Source: DAONJL01 sp035405645 [NCBI: bacterium] (lineage in GTDB: Bacteria > JAGOBX01 > DAONJL01). Taken from it: DNA of 16,941 nt. Positions 7,570-15,430 of the stretch are shown here, piece by piece (positions within the stretch are counted from its first letter, which is position 1; every line of letters starts with the position of its first letter). Below the pieces are notes generated by a model, which saw only the letters and a list, made by a program, of their open reading frames with translations, made no database searches and was not told where the DNA came from. Position numbers and translations under genes: made by a program. Where the stretch lies: assembly GCA_035405645.1 (NCBI GenBank), contig DAONJL010000023.1, positions 1-16,941 of the forward strand, given 5' to 3'.

Positions 7570-8706
7570 TTATTTATGTTTTATCTTATGTAAATGTTGA
7601 TATAATTTTACCACCACTGATTCCTTGTGTTTTATTGCTATTTTTGGACATAATTCAGAACAACAAAAACATTGAATACATTTGTCATAATCAAAATATG
7701 GATAATTATCTTTTTTACTAATTGCATTTACTGGACATGATTTTACACATAAAAAACATTGTGAACATTTTTCTTTTATTAATTCTGGTTTTATTGAAAA
7801 AACTTTTGCGCCTATTTTATATGCTATACCAGGCAATATATTAAATAATATATTTGTTTTTGGTATTTTGAATTGTTCGTATGATCTTATTTCATTCGCT
7901 ATAATATTTATCTTATCAACTTTTAATAAACCCTTTTTTTGAGATATTAAAATTGATGGTATTTGTTCTGGTTTCGCTTTTACTAAATTCGCTATGATAT
8001 AATCAACTTCATAAATTGAATTGCCAATTATTATTGTATTTAATTTGATTTTATCACCTGCTGTTGGTCCTGAACCCTCCATTCCTATTATGCCATCAAC
8101 TATATTTAATATTATTTTTGGATTTATTTTTTCTGAAAAATAAATCATTGCTTCTGAAAAATCATAACTCGTTTGAAATTCACTATGATATTTTATTTTA
8201 TACATTCCAGGTATAAAACCAAATAAATTTTTTACTGCACCAGTTAATACTGTCAATGTATGTGTTTTTAATTTTGGTATATTTATTATATAATCAAAAT
8301 CATTTAATACATTTGCTAAATAAATTGGTCTATTTTTAAATTCTATTTTTAACAGAGGAAAATCTGTAAATTTTATTGTCTTAATGTTATATTTATTTGC
8401 TAATTCGTTTATACCAGTTATTTCATATAATTTATTTAAATCATTATATGGTGCACCTGGATTATCGCCTATAAAAATTTTTAAATTAAAATTTTTTAAA
8501 TATTTTATTATTGCTTCTATTACTTTTGTATGTGTTGTTATATTTTCATCAGGTTTTCGTATTGAAACAAGATTTGGTTTTAATAATATTTTTCTCCCAT
8601 CTTTAAAAACATTTTTCTCATCTATATATTGTTTTATATTTTCAGAAAAAATTTTATATATTTTTTCTAAATCATAATTATCACAAAAATATGTTCCGAC
8701 TTTCAT
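7570..8706 (-). CDS. DUF362 protein with C-terminal 2x[4Fe-4S] ferredoxin domain
   Basis: A 378-residue protein with an N-terminal DUF362 domain: ILLKPNLVS (40-48), IPKLKTHTLTVLTGAVKNLFGF (143-164) and NIVDGIIGMEGSGPTAGD (201-218). Two clusters follow in a bacterial ferredoxin-like domain: Cys314, 317, 320, 324 (CSQCFLCVKSCP) and Cys343, 346, 349, 353 (CIQCFCCSELCP). DUF362 proteins are widespread in anaerobes and have no settled biochemical role; electron transfer through the ferredoxin part is expected. It is the last gene of the leftward operon. Its ATG overlaps the previous stop by four bases, and its TAA is one base from the stop of the convergent 766-residue gene. Its presence favours a lifestyle with low-potential electron carriers. 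Confidence 0.9.
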   Translation of the reverse strand: MKVGTYFCDNYDLEKIYKIFSENIKQYIDEKNVFKDGRKILLKPNLVSIRKPDENITTHTKVIEAIIKYLKNFNLKIFIGDNPGAPYNDLNKLYEITGINELANKYNIKTIKFTDFPLLKIEFKNRPIYLANVLNDFDYIINIPKLKTHTLTVLTGAVKNLFGFIPGMYKIKYHSEFQTSYDFSEAMIYFSEKINPKIILNIVDGIIGMEGSGPTAGDKIKLNTIIIGNSIYEVDYIIANLVKAKPEQIPSILISQKKGLLKVDKINIIANEIRSYEQFKIPKTNILFNILPGIAYKIGAKVFSIKPELIKEKCSQCFLCVKSCPVNAISKKDNYPYFDYDKCIQCFCCSELCPKIAIKHKESVVVKLYQHLHKIKHK

Positions 8707-9893
8707 TTTTTATAAATTAATCTTATTGTTCGAAAATATAAAAATAACAATGCAAGTATTTTTATATTTGTAAACATTAATAAAAATTTATTCTGTGTAA
8801 AAATTTTATGGTCATACGGAATTTTTAATGCAATAATAATAAATAATATTATTACAAAAAAATCAATATTTTTCACTTCAACAAAATAACGAATAAATAA
8901 TAAAAACGAAAAAATTAATATTGTATAATGATATTCCCAATTAATAGAATGAATTAAAACAGTAAAAATAAAAAGTAGATTAAATTGCAAAAAATATTTA
9001 TCATCAACTTTTTTATATTTATATAAAACATAAAAGGTAAAAATAAATAAAAATAATTTAGTAAGTAATGAACCATAAATAGCAAGAAAAGTTGAAGATA
9101 TTATATTTACCGTTGCTTCATTATCAGGTAAAAATAAGCGTTTAAAAAAAGCATCAATAGATTGTATATATGGCATTGCACTCGCACCTTCAAAAAAAAG
9201 ATTTGGTATAACTACAGTATAATATTTTAATACAGGCTGATAACCAACAAAAAAACAAGGAATAAAAACACTCACAATAAAAAAAATATAAGTAATAATA
9301 AAAATCTTAATTTTATTTTTTAGTAAAAAATAAAGAGTTAAAATAATTGGTTGAATACTTAATGCAATAAGCAAACTTAATAAAAATGATGCAGAAAATT
9401 CTTTCTTTTCAAGAATACAAATAAAAAAAAGAACATATAAAAATAAAAGAATTAATTTGATATTACCATATCTCAAATTATCAATTAATGGTTTATAAAA
9501 AAGAATAAAAACAGTAATTAACAAAAATATAAAATCAAAATTTTTATAAAAATATTTTTTAACAAAATACAAAATTAAACAGAGCGAAATATAATTTATA
9601 AAAAACCAGATTTTTTTCGATGTAGTAAAATCTTTTACTAAATAATAAAAAGGTGAAAATAATAAAGCTACAAAAGGTTGATAAGTAAATGAACCATTGA
9701 AAGGAACATTTATTTTTTTTTCAAAGTCATAACCATATAATTTATCAGGCATTTTAAAAAAAATATTGCCAGCAATGTAATTTACTTTAAAATCAATATA
9801 TCTTGATTGCTCTATTTTGGGTTTTAAATAAAAAAAAGAGATAAGGATAATTAATAAAAAAAGAAATGTTAAAATTATTTTTTTTAATTTCAT
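8703..9893 (-). CDS. Polytopic membrane glycosyltransferase, GT87/DUF2029-like
   Basis: A 396-residue integral membrane protein with roughly ten hydrophobic segments. The first segment (5-22) is followed by an external loop containing RYIDFKVNYIAG (Asp34), then FTYQPFVALLFSPFYYL (69-85). Loop Asp plus a Y-x-P-motif in front of the second membrane segment is the pattern of GT-C fold glycosyltransferases of family GT87 (DUF2029), which use polyprenyl-phosphate sugars on the outer face of the membrane. The usual GQxN motif appears as a weakened YGNIK. The T-rich coding strand reflects its hydrophobic content. Four-base overlaps on both sides (with the Gfo/Idh/MocA gene and with DUF362) show tight coupling. 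Donor and acceptor cannot be read from sequence; a GT39/GT83-type enzyme is an alternative. Confidence 0.7.
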   Translation of the reverse strand: MKLKKIILTFLFLLIILISFFYLKPKIEQSRYIDFKVNYIAGNIFFKMPDKLYGYDFEKKINVPFNGSFTYQPFVALLFSPFYYLVKDFTTSKKIWFFINYISLCLILYFVKKYFYKNFDFIFLLITVFILFYKPLIDNLRYGNIKLILLFLYVLFFICILEKKEFSASFLLSLLIALSIQPIILTLYFLLKNKIKIFIITYIFFIVSVFIPCFFVGYQPVLKYYTVVIPNLFFEGASAMPYIQSIDAFFKRLFLPDNEATVNIISSTFLAIYGSLLTKLFLFIFTFYVLYKYKKVDDKYFLQFNLLFIFTVLIHSINWEYHYTILIFSFLLFIRYFVEVKNIDFFVIILFIIIALKIPYDHKIFTQNKFLLMFTNIKILALLFLYFRTIRLIYKK

Positions 9894-10969
9894 TTCTTAT
9901 TATGTTCATTTAATCCTAATTTACTTCTCTTTGGTTTAAATCTTAAATAAATTTTGCTATCTGTTTCAATTGACTCATACATAGCATTTATAAGTTCAAT
10001 TGATTTTCTGCCTTCCCATCCATCAACAAAAACTGGTTTATTATTTAAAATAGAATCAACTGCATTTTTTAAATACTCTAAATGTCCAAAACCATAAACA
10101 TTTGGCGGATTCTCCGAATATTTTGTTTTTACTTCTTCATCTTCTGGCAATTTATCTTTAAATTCCCAGGTTTCAATTTTATTAACAGCAAAACCAGAAA
10201 TTACTACTGTTCCATTTTCACCTAATATGCTAACAGAACCTTCTAAATCTTTTGGTCTTGTGCAGGTTGTTGCTTCTACAATACCAAGTGCACCATTCTG
10301 AAAATTCAATATTGCAGCACCTGTATCTTCTACTTCAATATTATGTAATCTTGTAATGCCCTGTGCAAAAACTGACTCAACAGGTCCGACTAACCATAAT
10401 AATAAATCAATATGATGTGAAGCCTGATTTGTAAAAATACCTCCATCATCTTTCCATGTGCCACGCCAACTATCACTATCATAATATTTTTGGTCTCTGC
10501 ACCAGCGCACTCTTACGGTTGCTAAAACTATTTTTCCAAATCTATTTTTCTCTATCGCCTCTCTTAATTTTATTACTGGTAAATTAAATCTATTTTGTTT
10601 TACTACAAATAATTTTACATTATTTTGCGAACAGGTTTCTATCATTTTATCAGCATCATCTAATTTTAATGCCATTGGTTTTTCTACTATGATATGCTTC
10701 TTATATTTTCTGGCTATATCAATTGTAATTTCAGCATGCGAACCTGATGGTGTTAAAATATCTACTACATCTATTTCTTCATTTTTCAACATTTCATCAT
10801 AAGAATAATAATATTTTATATTATACTGCTTGCCTGCTAATTCTGCCTTTTTTTTATCTATATCACATGCAGCAACTATTTCAACTTCTGGTATTTGTAA
10901 TAATGATTGAAAATGCTTATATGATATTCTTCCACAACCTATTATTCCAAATCTTAATTTTTTATTCAT
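9890..10969 (-). CDS. Gfo/Idh/MocA oxidoreductase, nucleotide-sugar 3-dehydrogenase-like
   Basis: A 359-residue NAD(P)-dependent dehydrogenase. The Rossmann motif GIIGCGRISYKH is at 8-19, the family EKP motif with catalytic Lys97 is at 96-98 (IVEKPMALKLDDADKMI), and the substrate-site stretch DDGGIFTNQASHHIDLLLWLVG spans 174-195, with His185/186 and Asp188 as candidate catalytic residues. The VKQNRFNLPV segment (123-132) and the NQxxHHID pattern resemble WlbA/WbpB-type enzymes that oxidise the 3-position of UDP-GlcNAc-derived sugars, so a nucleotide sugar is a reasonable but unproven substrate. Company with a membrane glycosyltransferase and an export-type protein supports glycan synthesis. 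An AAAGGA ribosome site lies in the end of nadA, 8 bases before the ATG. Confidence 0.9.
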   Translation of the reverse strand: MNKKLRFGIIGCGRISYKHFQSLLQIPEVEIVAACDIDKKKAELAGKQYNIKYYYSYDEMLKNEEIDVVDILTPSGSHAEITIDIARKYKKHIIVEKPMALKLDDADKMIETCSQNNVKLFVVKQNRFNLPVIKLREAIEKNRFGKIVLATVRVRWCRDQKYYDSDSWRGTWKDDGGIFTNQASHHIDLLLWLVGPVESVFAQGITRLHNIEVEDTGAAILNFQNGALGIVEATTCTRPKDLEGSVSILGENGTVVISGFAVNKIETWEFKDKLPEDEEVKTKYSENPPNVYGFGHLEYLKNAVDSILNNKPVFVDGWEGRKSIELINAMYESIETDSKIYLRFKPKRSKLGLNEHNKK

Positions 10970-10974
10970 AATTA

Positions 10975-11907
10975 TTATCCTTTATTTTTACTAATTTCTA
11001 ACATTCTTTGTATTGCTTTTCTTGCTTTTGTTGCTATTTCATCTTCTACTGTTATTTCATATCTCATCTCTTCCATTGACCATAATACATTTTCTAATCT
11101 TATTTTTTTCATATTTGGACAAATTATTCTTTCATTCACTGATAAAAATATTTTATCAGAAAAATTTTTTTGTAAATAATATATTAATCCATTTTCTGTT
11201 GCAATTATAAAAATTTTCTTATTTGAATTTTTTACATAATTTACCATTCCACCAGTTGAAGCAATAACATCAGCAATATTCTGGACTTCAAGTGAACATT
11301 CTGGATGTGCTAACACTACAGCATCTGGATATTTCTCTTTTATATTTAATATATCATTTTTATTTATTAATAAATGCGTAGGACAATAGCCATTCCATAT
11401 TATAAATTTTCTTTTTGTCATTCGTTCTGTATATAATGCAAGATATTTATCTGGTATAAAAATTATTTTTTTATCAGGTGATATTGAATTAACGATTTTT
11501 ATTGAATTTGCCGATGTGCAACAAATTGTTGATTCTGCTTTTACATCTGCATTTGAATTTACATAACAAACTACTTCAATATCTTCATCTTTATATTGAT
11601 CTTTTAATGATATTAATTGTTCGCGTGTTATCATTTCAGCCATTGGACAACCTGCATATAAATCAGGTAATAATACTTTTTTATCTGGACAAATAATTGC
11701 CGCAGTTTCTGCCATAAATTTAACACCACAAAATATAATTACATCAGCATTTGTTTTTTCTGCTTCTAAACTTAAGCCAAGTGAATCACCAATAAAATCA
11801 GCAATTTCCTGCACTTCACCTAATTGATAATAATGAACTAAAATCACTGCATTTAATTTCTTTTTTAATTCTAATATCTTTTCTATTATTTTGTTTTTTG
11901 TATTCAT
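10975..11907 (-). CDS. nadA: Quinolinate synthase NadA
   Basis: NadA condenses iminoaspartate with dihydroxyacetone phosphate to quinolinate, the committed step of de novo NAD synthesis, using an oxygen-sensitive [4Fe-4S] cluster. The 310-residue protein is the short form found in many anaerobes and thermophiles. Cluster ligands are expected at Cys87 (AGCPMAEM), Cys175 (WNGYCPTH) and Cys263 (CPNMKKI). Other signatures are HYYQLGEVQEIADFIGDSL (25-43), FCGVKFMAETA (59-69), VNSNADVKAES, CCTSANS, AHPECSLEV and STGGM. No nadB or nadC occurs in the window, so the iminoaspartate source must be elsewhere. It sits mid-operon: its ATG overlaps the upstream stop by four bases, with no Shine-Dalgarno site of its own, and the next gene starts 5 bases after its stop. 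Confidence 0.97.
   Translation of the reverse strand: MNTKNKIIEKILELKKKLNAVILVHYYQLGEVQEIADFIGDSLGLSLEAEKTNADVIIFCGVKFMAETAAIICPDKKVLLPDLYAGCPMAEMITREQLISLKDQYKDEDIEVVCYVNSNADVKAESTICCTSANSIKIVNSISPDKKIIFIPDKYLALYTERMTKRKFIIWNGYCPTHLLINKNDILNIKEKYPDAVVLAHPECSLEVQNIADVIASTGGMVNYVKNSNKKIFIIATENGLIYYLQKNFSDKIFLSVNERIICPNMKKIRLENVLWSMEEMRYEITVEDEIATKARKAIQRMLEISKNKG
10978..10983 (-). promoter_or_regulatory. Ribosome binding site for the Gfo/Idh/MocA gene
   Basis: AAAGGA on the minus strand, inside the last codons of nadA and 8 bases from ATG 10969. Most other genes of this operon lack a visible Shine-Dalgarno site and rely on overlaps, so this one may allow independent initiation. Confidence 0.6.
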
Positions 11908-12746
11908 TTTGTTTTACTTATAGTTTCTTCTTTATATAAATTAAAACTTACAATTGAATATTCGATATCTTCTGCTTCAACATTTAATGCACCTTTTAAC
12001 TCAAATTTTTTTCGTTCCATTGGTTTTATTGGAAAATCTGATATTATGTATCTTTCAATCATATTTATAATCTTTTTATTTTGATTTAAAAAATTTATTT
12101 TTACTTTTACCCAATTATAACTATTATCAGTATGATTTATTACATCGCCTGTTATTGCAAAAGTTTTAAATGGATTTATACCTTCTGTCTTGAAATTGAC
12201 ATTTGCCAATTGTAAAAATAATACTTTATCTCCATATTTATCAGGATACAATATTTTTAACCGTTCTAATAATAAATCAATTGTATTTCTTAATGCTTTT
12301 AATGTATCTTCATATTTCATATCATTAAAATACTGTTCTGCAATCATCAAATTTGTCTTAAAATCATTATAAAATTTTGTTTGTTCTATTTTTCTTGAGA
12401 TATAGATTTTTAATTGGATTTCAGGATTTATAAATTTTTCTTTTAAATAATTTAAAATTTTCTCTTTTGCTTCTAATAATGTTAATCCTTCTACTTTTGT
12501 CCTGATTATTAATTTCGACTCTATATAACCATCATTACTTACTGTTAATAATAAATCATTATATTTTGGATTTATAAAAATTACTTTTAATATATCACCT
12601 TTGCCTATAATATATTCTTTTTCACTTTCTTTAAATTTTGGTTCTGCACTAAATATAAAAGTTTTTGTTAATAAAATCAAAATAATTATTTTTATATTTT
12701 TACATCTTACCAAGTGTAAAATAAAATGTAACAGTTTCTGTTTCAT
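11904..12746 (-). CDS. Secreted polysaccharide-export-domain protein with C-terminal FxLYD-like domain
   Basis: A roughly 280-residue exported protein. A hydrophobic segment (about 17-32, IKIIILILLTKTFIFSA) looks like a signal peptide with cleavage near SA/E. The next part matches the Poly_export (Wza N-terminal) pattern: YIIGKGDILKVIF (45-57), NDGYIESKLI, VEGLTLLEAKEKILNYL and FINPEIQLKIYI. A helical stretch follows (about 125-170), then a beta-rich C-terminus with TFAITGDVINHTDNSY and VSFNLYKE, recalling FxLYD-type domains. Wza-type SLBB repeats and a lipobox are absent, so it is not a normal export pore. The start is uncertain: ATG 12746 gives a 47-base overlap with the kinase gene, GTG 12758 a longer one, and TTG 12713 a much shorter one but no ribosome site. 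Its stop overlaps nadA. Confidence 0.65.
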   Translation of the reverse strand: MKQKLLHFILHLVRCKNIKIIILILLTKTFIFSAEPKFKESEKEYIIGKGDILKVIFINPKYNDLLLTVSNDGYIESKLIIRTKVEGLTLLEAKEKILNYLKEKFINPEIQLKIYISRKIEQTKFYNDFKTNLMIAEQYFNDMKYEDTLKALRNTIDLLLERLKILYPDKYGDKVLFLQLANVNFKTEGINPFKTFAITGDVINHTDNSYNWVKVKINFLNQNKKIINMIERYIISDFPIKPMERKKFELKGALNVEAEDIEYSIVSFNLYKEETISKTK

Positions 12747-14034
12747 AAGAACTTTCACACCAAATTTTTCCTTTTAATGTTTCTATTATTTTTTTGCAAT
12801 TAAATAAACCAAGACCAGAACCTTTTATATGTGCATCACGCTCTAATCTCTCAAATTTATTAAATATCTTATCAATCTTATCTGGTGGTATTGGTTTACT
12901 TTTATTTCGAACATAATATATTTGTTGGTCATCCTTTTGTAATACTCCATAATAAATTACCGAATTTGGATAAGAATATTTTATAGCATTATTTATTAGA
13001 TTTTGATAAATGATTTTTAATAATTGTAAATCTGAATGAACTTTCGTGAATCCATTACTTGTTTCATTTTGAATTGTTAATTTTTTCTCACTTAATAATT
13101 TTTGCTGGTCTTCTATTGTTGGATAGATTACATCATTTAATAAATCTATTTCCTGAATTTTTGGTTCAATTTCTCCTTGATCTAATTTTGCTAAATTTAA
13201 ATAATCATCAATCATATTTTTCATATTCACTGCATTTCTATGTATTACATTTAATGCCTGAACCTGTTCCTCTGTTAAATTTTTTTCTTCATTGTTCTTA
13301 AATAATTCTGATAAACTCATTATTGAAACTAATGGATTTTTTAATTCATGTGAAATAAAACCAATCATATCAAGATATTGTGTATTTTTGTATTCTAATT
13401 CTTTGTTAGCAATTTCTAAATCTCTTTTTATGATTAATAATTCATTATTTTTTTGTGCTATTATTATATTTAATTGTTGTGTTTTATCTTTGAATTTTTT
13501 TATTACTTCAAATAAATAATATAAAAAAATAAAACTAAGTATTTTTAAAAATTCTATTTTTCTTATATAATTATTTATGCTTGCTTCACTTAATAATATA
13601 ACGGCATAATAAAATAAAATAATTAAAATCAGTAATAATAAAGCACCAATTTTGTTGTATTTATAAGATATTATAAAAATTATAAAATAGAATAAAAAAT
13701 AAAAAGGACTAAATACATCACCAGTTATATATGTGAAAATAGATAAAAATATTATATCAATAATAAGTGAATAAAACTCAATTTTGTCGTTAAATTTTTT
13801 GTGTTTAACTAAATTTGAATAAAAATTATTTAACAAAAACAAAATAATTAAAAGTATAACTGATGGAATAAATTTAATATTGAACCAATCAAAAAAATTG
13901 AAAATAAGCAAAATAAAAAATATTGCGATAACAAACAAAAAGCGGTATTTTATCAATGATTCATAAGAAAGAATCTGTGTATCAGAAATTATTTGTAAAA
14001 TAAATTTATCAATTAAAGTATTTCGTTTTTTCAT
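12700..14034 (-). CDS. Polytopic membrane histidine kinase with variant G1 box
   Basis: A 444-residue sensor kinase heading the leftward operon. Six membrane segments (about 31-48, 55-72, 88-103, 109-124, 127-149, 160-176) with short loops form the sensor part, followed by a coiled-coil-like linker (180-220) and a standard H-box FISHELKNPLVSIM with His229. The ATPase domain has the N-box NLINNAIKYSYP (345-356) and a G2 box GSGLGLFNCKKI (405-416). The G1 box is unusual: VRNKSKPIPPDKIDKIFNKFERL (from 375) replaces the D-x-G-x-G pattern, with Asn at the Asp position as in some other kinases and no glycines. Activity is likely but not certain. No response regulator is in the window. Its end overlaps the export-type gene, and a promoter lies 31 bases upstream. 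Confidence 0.9.
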   Translation of the reverse strand: MKKRNTLIDKFILQIISDTQILSYESLIKYRFLFVIAIFFILLIFNFFDWFNIKFIPSVILLIILFLLNNFYSNLVKHKKFNDKIEFYSLIIDIIFLSIFTYITGDVFSPFYFLFYFIIFIISYKYNKIGALLLLILIILFYYAVILLSEASINNYIRKIEFLKILSFIFLYYLFEVIKKFKDKTQQLNIIIAQKNNELLIIKRDLEIANKELEYKNTQYLDMIGFISHELKNPLVSIMSLSELFKNNEEKNLTEEQVQALNVIHRNAVNMKNMIDDYLNLAKLDQGEIEPKIQEIDLLNDVIYPTIEDQQKLLSEKKLTIQNETSNGFTKVHSDLQLLKIIYQNLINNAIKYSYPNSVIYYGVLQKDDQQIYYVRNKSKPIPPDKIDKIFNKFERLERDAHIKGSGLGLFNCKKIIETLKGKIWCESSYETETVTFYFTLGKM

Positions 14035-14064
14035 ATTTATAAAGAATAATAAAAATTAGTAAAT

Positions 14065-14092
14065 AATATATAAAGAAAAAAATAAAAATCAA
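14065..14092 (-). promoter_or_regulatory. Sigma-70-like promoter of the leftward kinase-nadA-glycan operon
   Basis: On the minus strand TTGATT (14092-14087) and TATATT (14070-14065) are separated by 16 bases; transcription would start near 14058, leaving a leader of about 24 bases before ATG 14034. It has the same hexamers and spacing as the promoter at 3184-3211. The remaining 14093-14193 stretch is AT-rich without a clear terminator for the radical SAM gene. Confidence 0.6.
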
Positions 14093-14114
14093 ATAAAAAA
14101 TTTTTATAAATTTT

Positions 14115-14135
14115 TTTCAAAATAATTTCAAAATA
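14115..14135 (-). repeat. Two 10-base direct repeats, 11-base period, upstream of operon promoter
   Basis: TATTTTGAAA (minus strand) occurs at 14124-14115 and 14135-14126, one helical turn apart and 22 bases upstream of the -35 box. The position would suit an activator site, but such repeats also arise by chance in AT-rich DNA. Confidence 0.35.
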
Positions 14136-14193
14136 TCTTATCAAAAATAATGTAAAAAATTATTTTTCTTATTAATGAAAAAATTTATTTTAT

Positions 14194-15381
14194 TTATTTC
14201 AAAATTTTATCTCTATATTCAATAATTCTTTTTTGCATTTGTAAATGTTTTGCCCAATTCTGTTTTATTCTGCTTAAATTAGGCAATTTTGATAAAAAAT
14301 CTAAAAATTCATCTTCAATTATTGATGGTTGTGCTGTCCAAAATTTTGTGCCAGGTAATGGTAAAAAAATATGTGGATGAATTAATACATTATATTTTTT
14401 TAATAATTGTTCAATTAATTTTTTAGTTAATTCTCTATCTTCTTTTTTTTCTTCTGGTAATCCAAATAAAAAATCTATTATTGGTATTAAACTAAATTTA
14501 TTTGCTAATTCAACGCTTTCTACCATTTTGGCTATACTGATATTTCTATTTATTTTTTTTAATATTCTTTCACTGCCTGATTGAAATCCAATTGATATTT
14601 TTTTATTTGAACAATATTTTTTTATTATTCTTAATAAATCTTCTGTTATAAATTCTGGATGTAGTTCTGATGGAAAATGACCAAAGCAAATTTCAAGTTC
14701 ACTATTTGTTTTTACATTCTCAAATAATTCAATTAAATAATTTAAATCATTATAAAAATAATAATTTCCAATAGGTGCAAGAAAAGTAATTAATTTTCTT
14801 TTTGTATTAAGAACATATTTTAAATATTTAATAATTGAAGAAGGTGAAAGAAATCTCACTTTTTTAAATAATTGTGAAGTTTGACAATAAAAACAAGATT
14901 TAATACAACCACGCATAATTTCAACTGGTGTAATTAAATTTTGATTATATGCAAAAGGAATAAAATCATCAAGATTTATTAAATCCTGATTTTCATAAAT
15001 ATTTTTATTAATTTTATTATTTTGCAAATCGTATAAAAAATTCAAAAAAATTTTTTCACCTTCACCAACAAAAACAAAATCAAAACCTTCATTTAAAGTC
15101 TCGATAGGTAAAGCAGAAGTGTGTGGTCCACCTGCAATTGAAATAACATTTTTAAATTCTTTTATTTTTTTGTTTAATTCACACATCTCGAAAAAATCAG
15201 ATGTAGTAAATGAAAATACAAATATTATTTGATTTTTTCTTGATTTTATGAACTCAAAAATATTATTATGATATGCTAAAAAATATGATTGCTGCTGAAA
15301 TGGTGTATTTATTAATGTAGCAGCCAACTTTGAAATCGAATATAAATTATGTCCATTAAAATAAAATACTATATCAAACAT
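14194..15381 (-). CDS. B12-binding/radical SAM domain protein (MJ_1487-like)
   Basis: A 395-residue protein with an N-terminal cobalamin-binding-type Rossmann domain (IAGGPHTSALP at 82-92, FVGEGEK at 104-110) and a radical SAM core whose cluster ligands are Cys159, Cys163 and Cys166 (RGCIKSCFYCQT). Later family features are FGHFPSELHPEFI (233-245), IGFQSGSERILKKINR (264-279), DFLFGLPEE (303-311) and HPHIFLPLPGTKFW (335-348). These fit the B12-binding/radical SAM group typified by MJ_1487, whose reaction is unknown. The DxHxxG cobalamin motif is not seen, as is common in this group. ATG 15381 is chosen: the longer open frame would cross the divergent gene. It has no obvious operon partner, and shares a 49-base divergent promoter region with the GmhB-like gene. 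Confidence 0.9.
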   Translation of the reverse strand: MFDIVFYFNGHNLYSISKLAATLINTPFQQQSYFLAYHNNIFEFIKSRKNQIIFVFSFTTSDFFEMCELNKKIKEFKNVISIAGGPHTSALPIETLNEGFDFVFVGEGEKIFLNFLYDLQNNKINKNIYENQDLINLDDFIPFAYNQNLITPVEIMRGCIKSCFYCQTSQLFKKVRFLSPSSIIKYLKYVLNTKRKLITFLAPIGNYYFYNDLNYLIELFENVKTNSELEICFGHFPSELHPEFITEDLLRIIKKYCSNKKISIGFQSGSERILKKINRNISIAKMVESVELANKFSLIPIIDFLFGLPEEKKEDRELTKKLIEQLLKKYNVLIHPHIFLPLPGTKFWTAQPSIIEDEFLDFLSKLPNLSRIKQNWAKHLQMQKRIIEYRDKILK

Positions 15382-15430
15382 AAAAAATTTTATTTGACAA
15401 AAATTATAATAAATAAAAAAATAATAAATT
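15382..15430. promoter_or_regulatory. Compact divergent promoter region
   Basis: Only 49 bases separate the divergent ATGs. ATTATAAT at 15403-15410 offers a perfect TATAAT -10 on each strand (15405-15410 rightward, 15408-15403 leftward), giving leaders of about 14-18 bases either way. A TTGACA occurs at 15394-15399 but has no -10 at a proper distance. No ribosome binding site is visible for either gene. Confidence 0.45.

Noticed and set aside
12700-12746. Frameshift or fusion between the histidine kinase and the export-type gene
   Set aside because: Both proteins have complete domains and natural ends; the overlap is explained by an uncertain start of the downstream gene.
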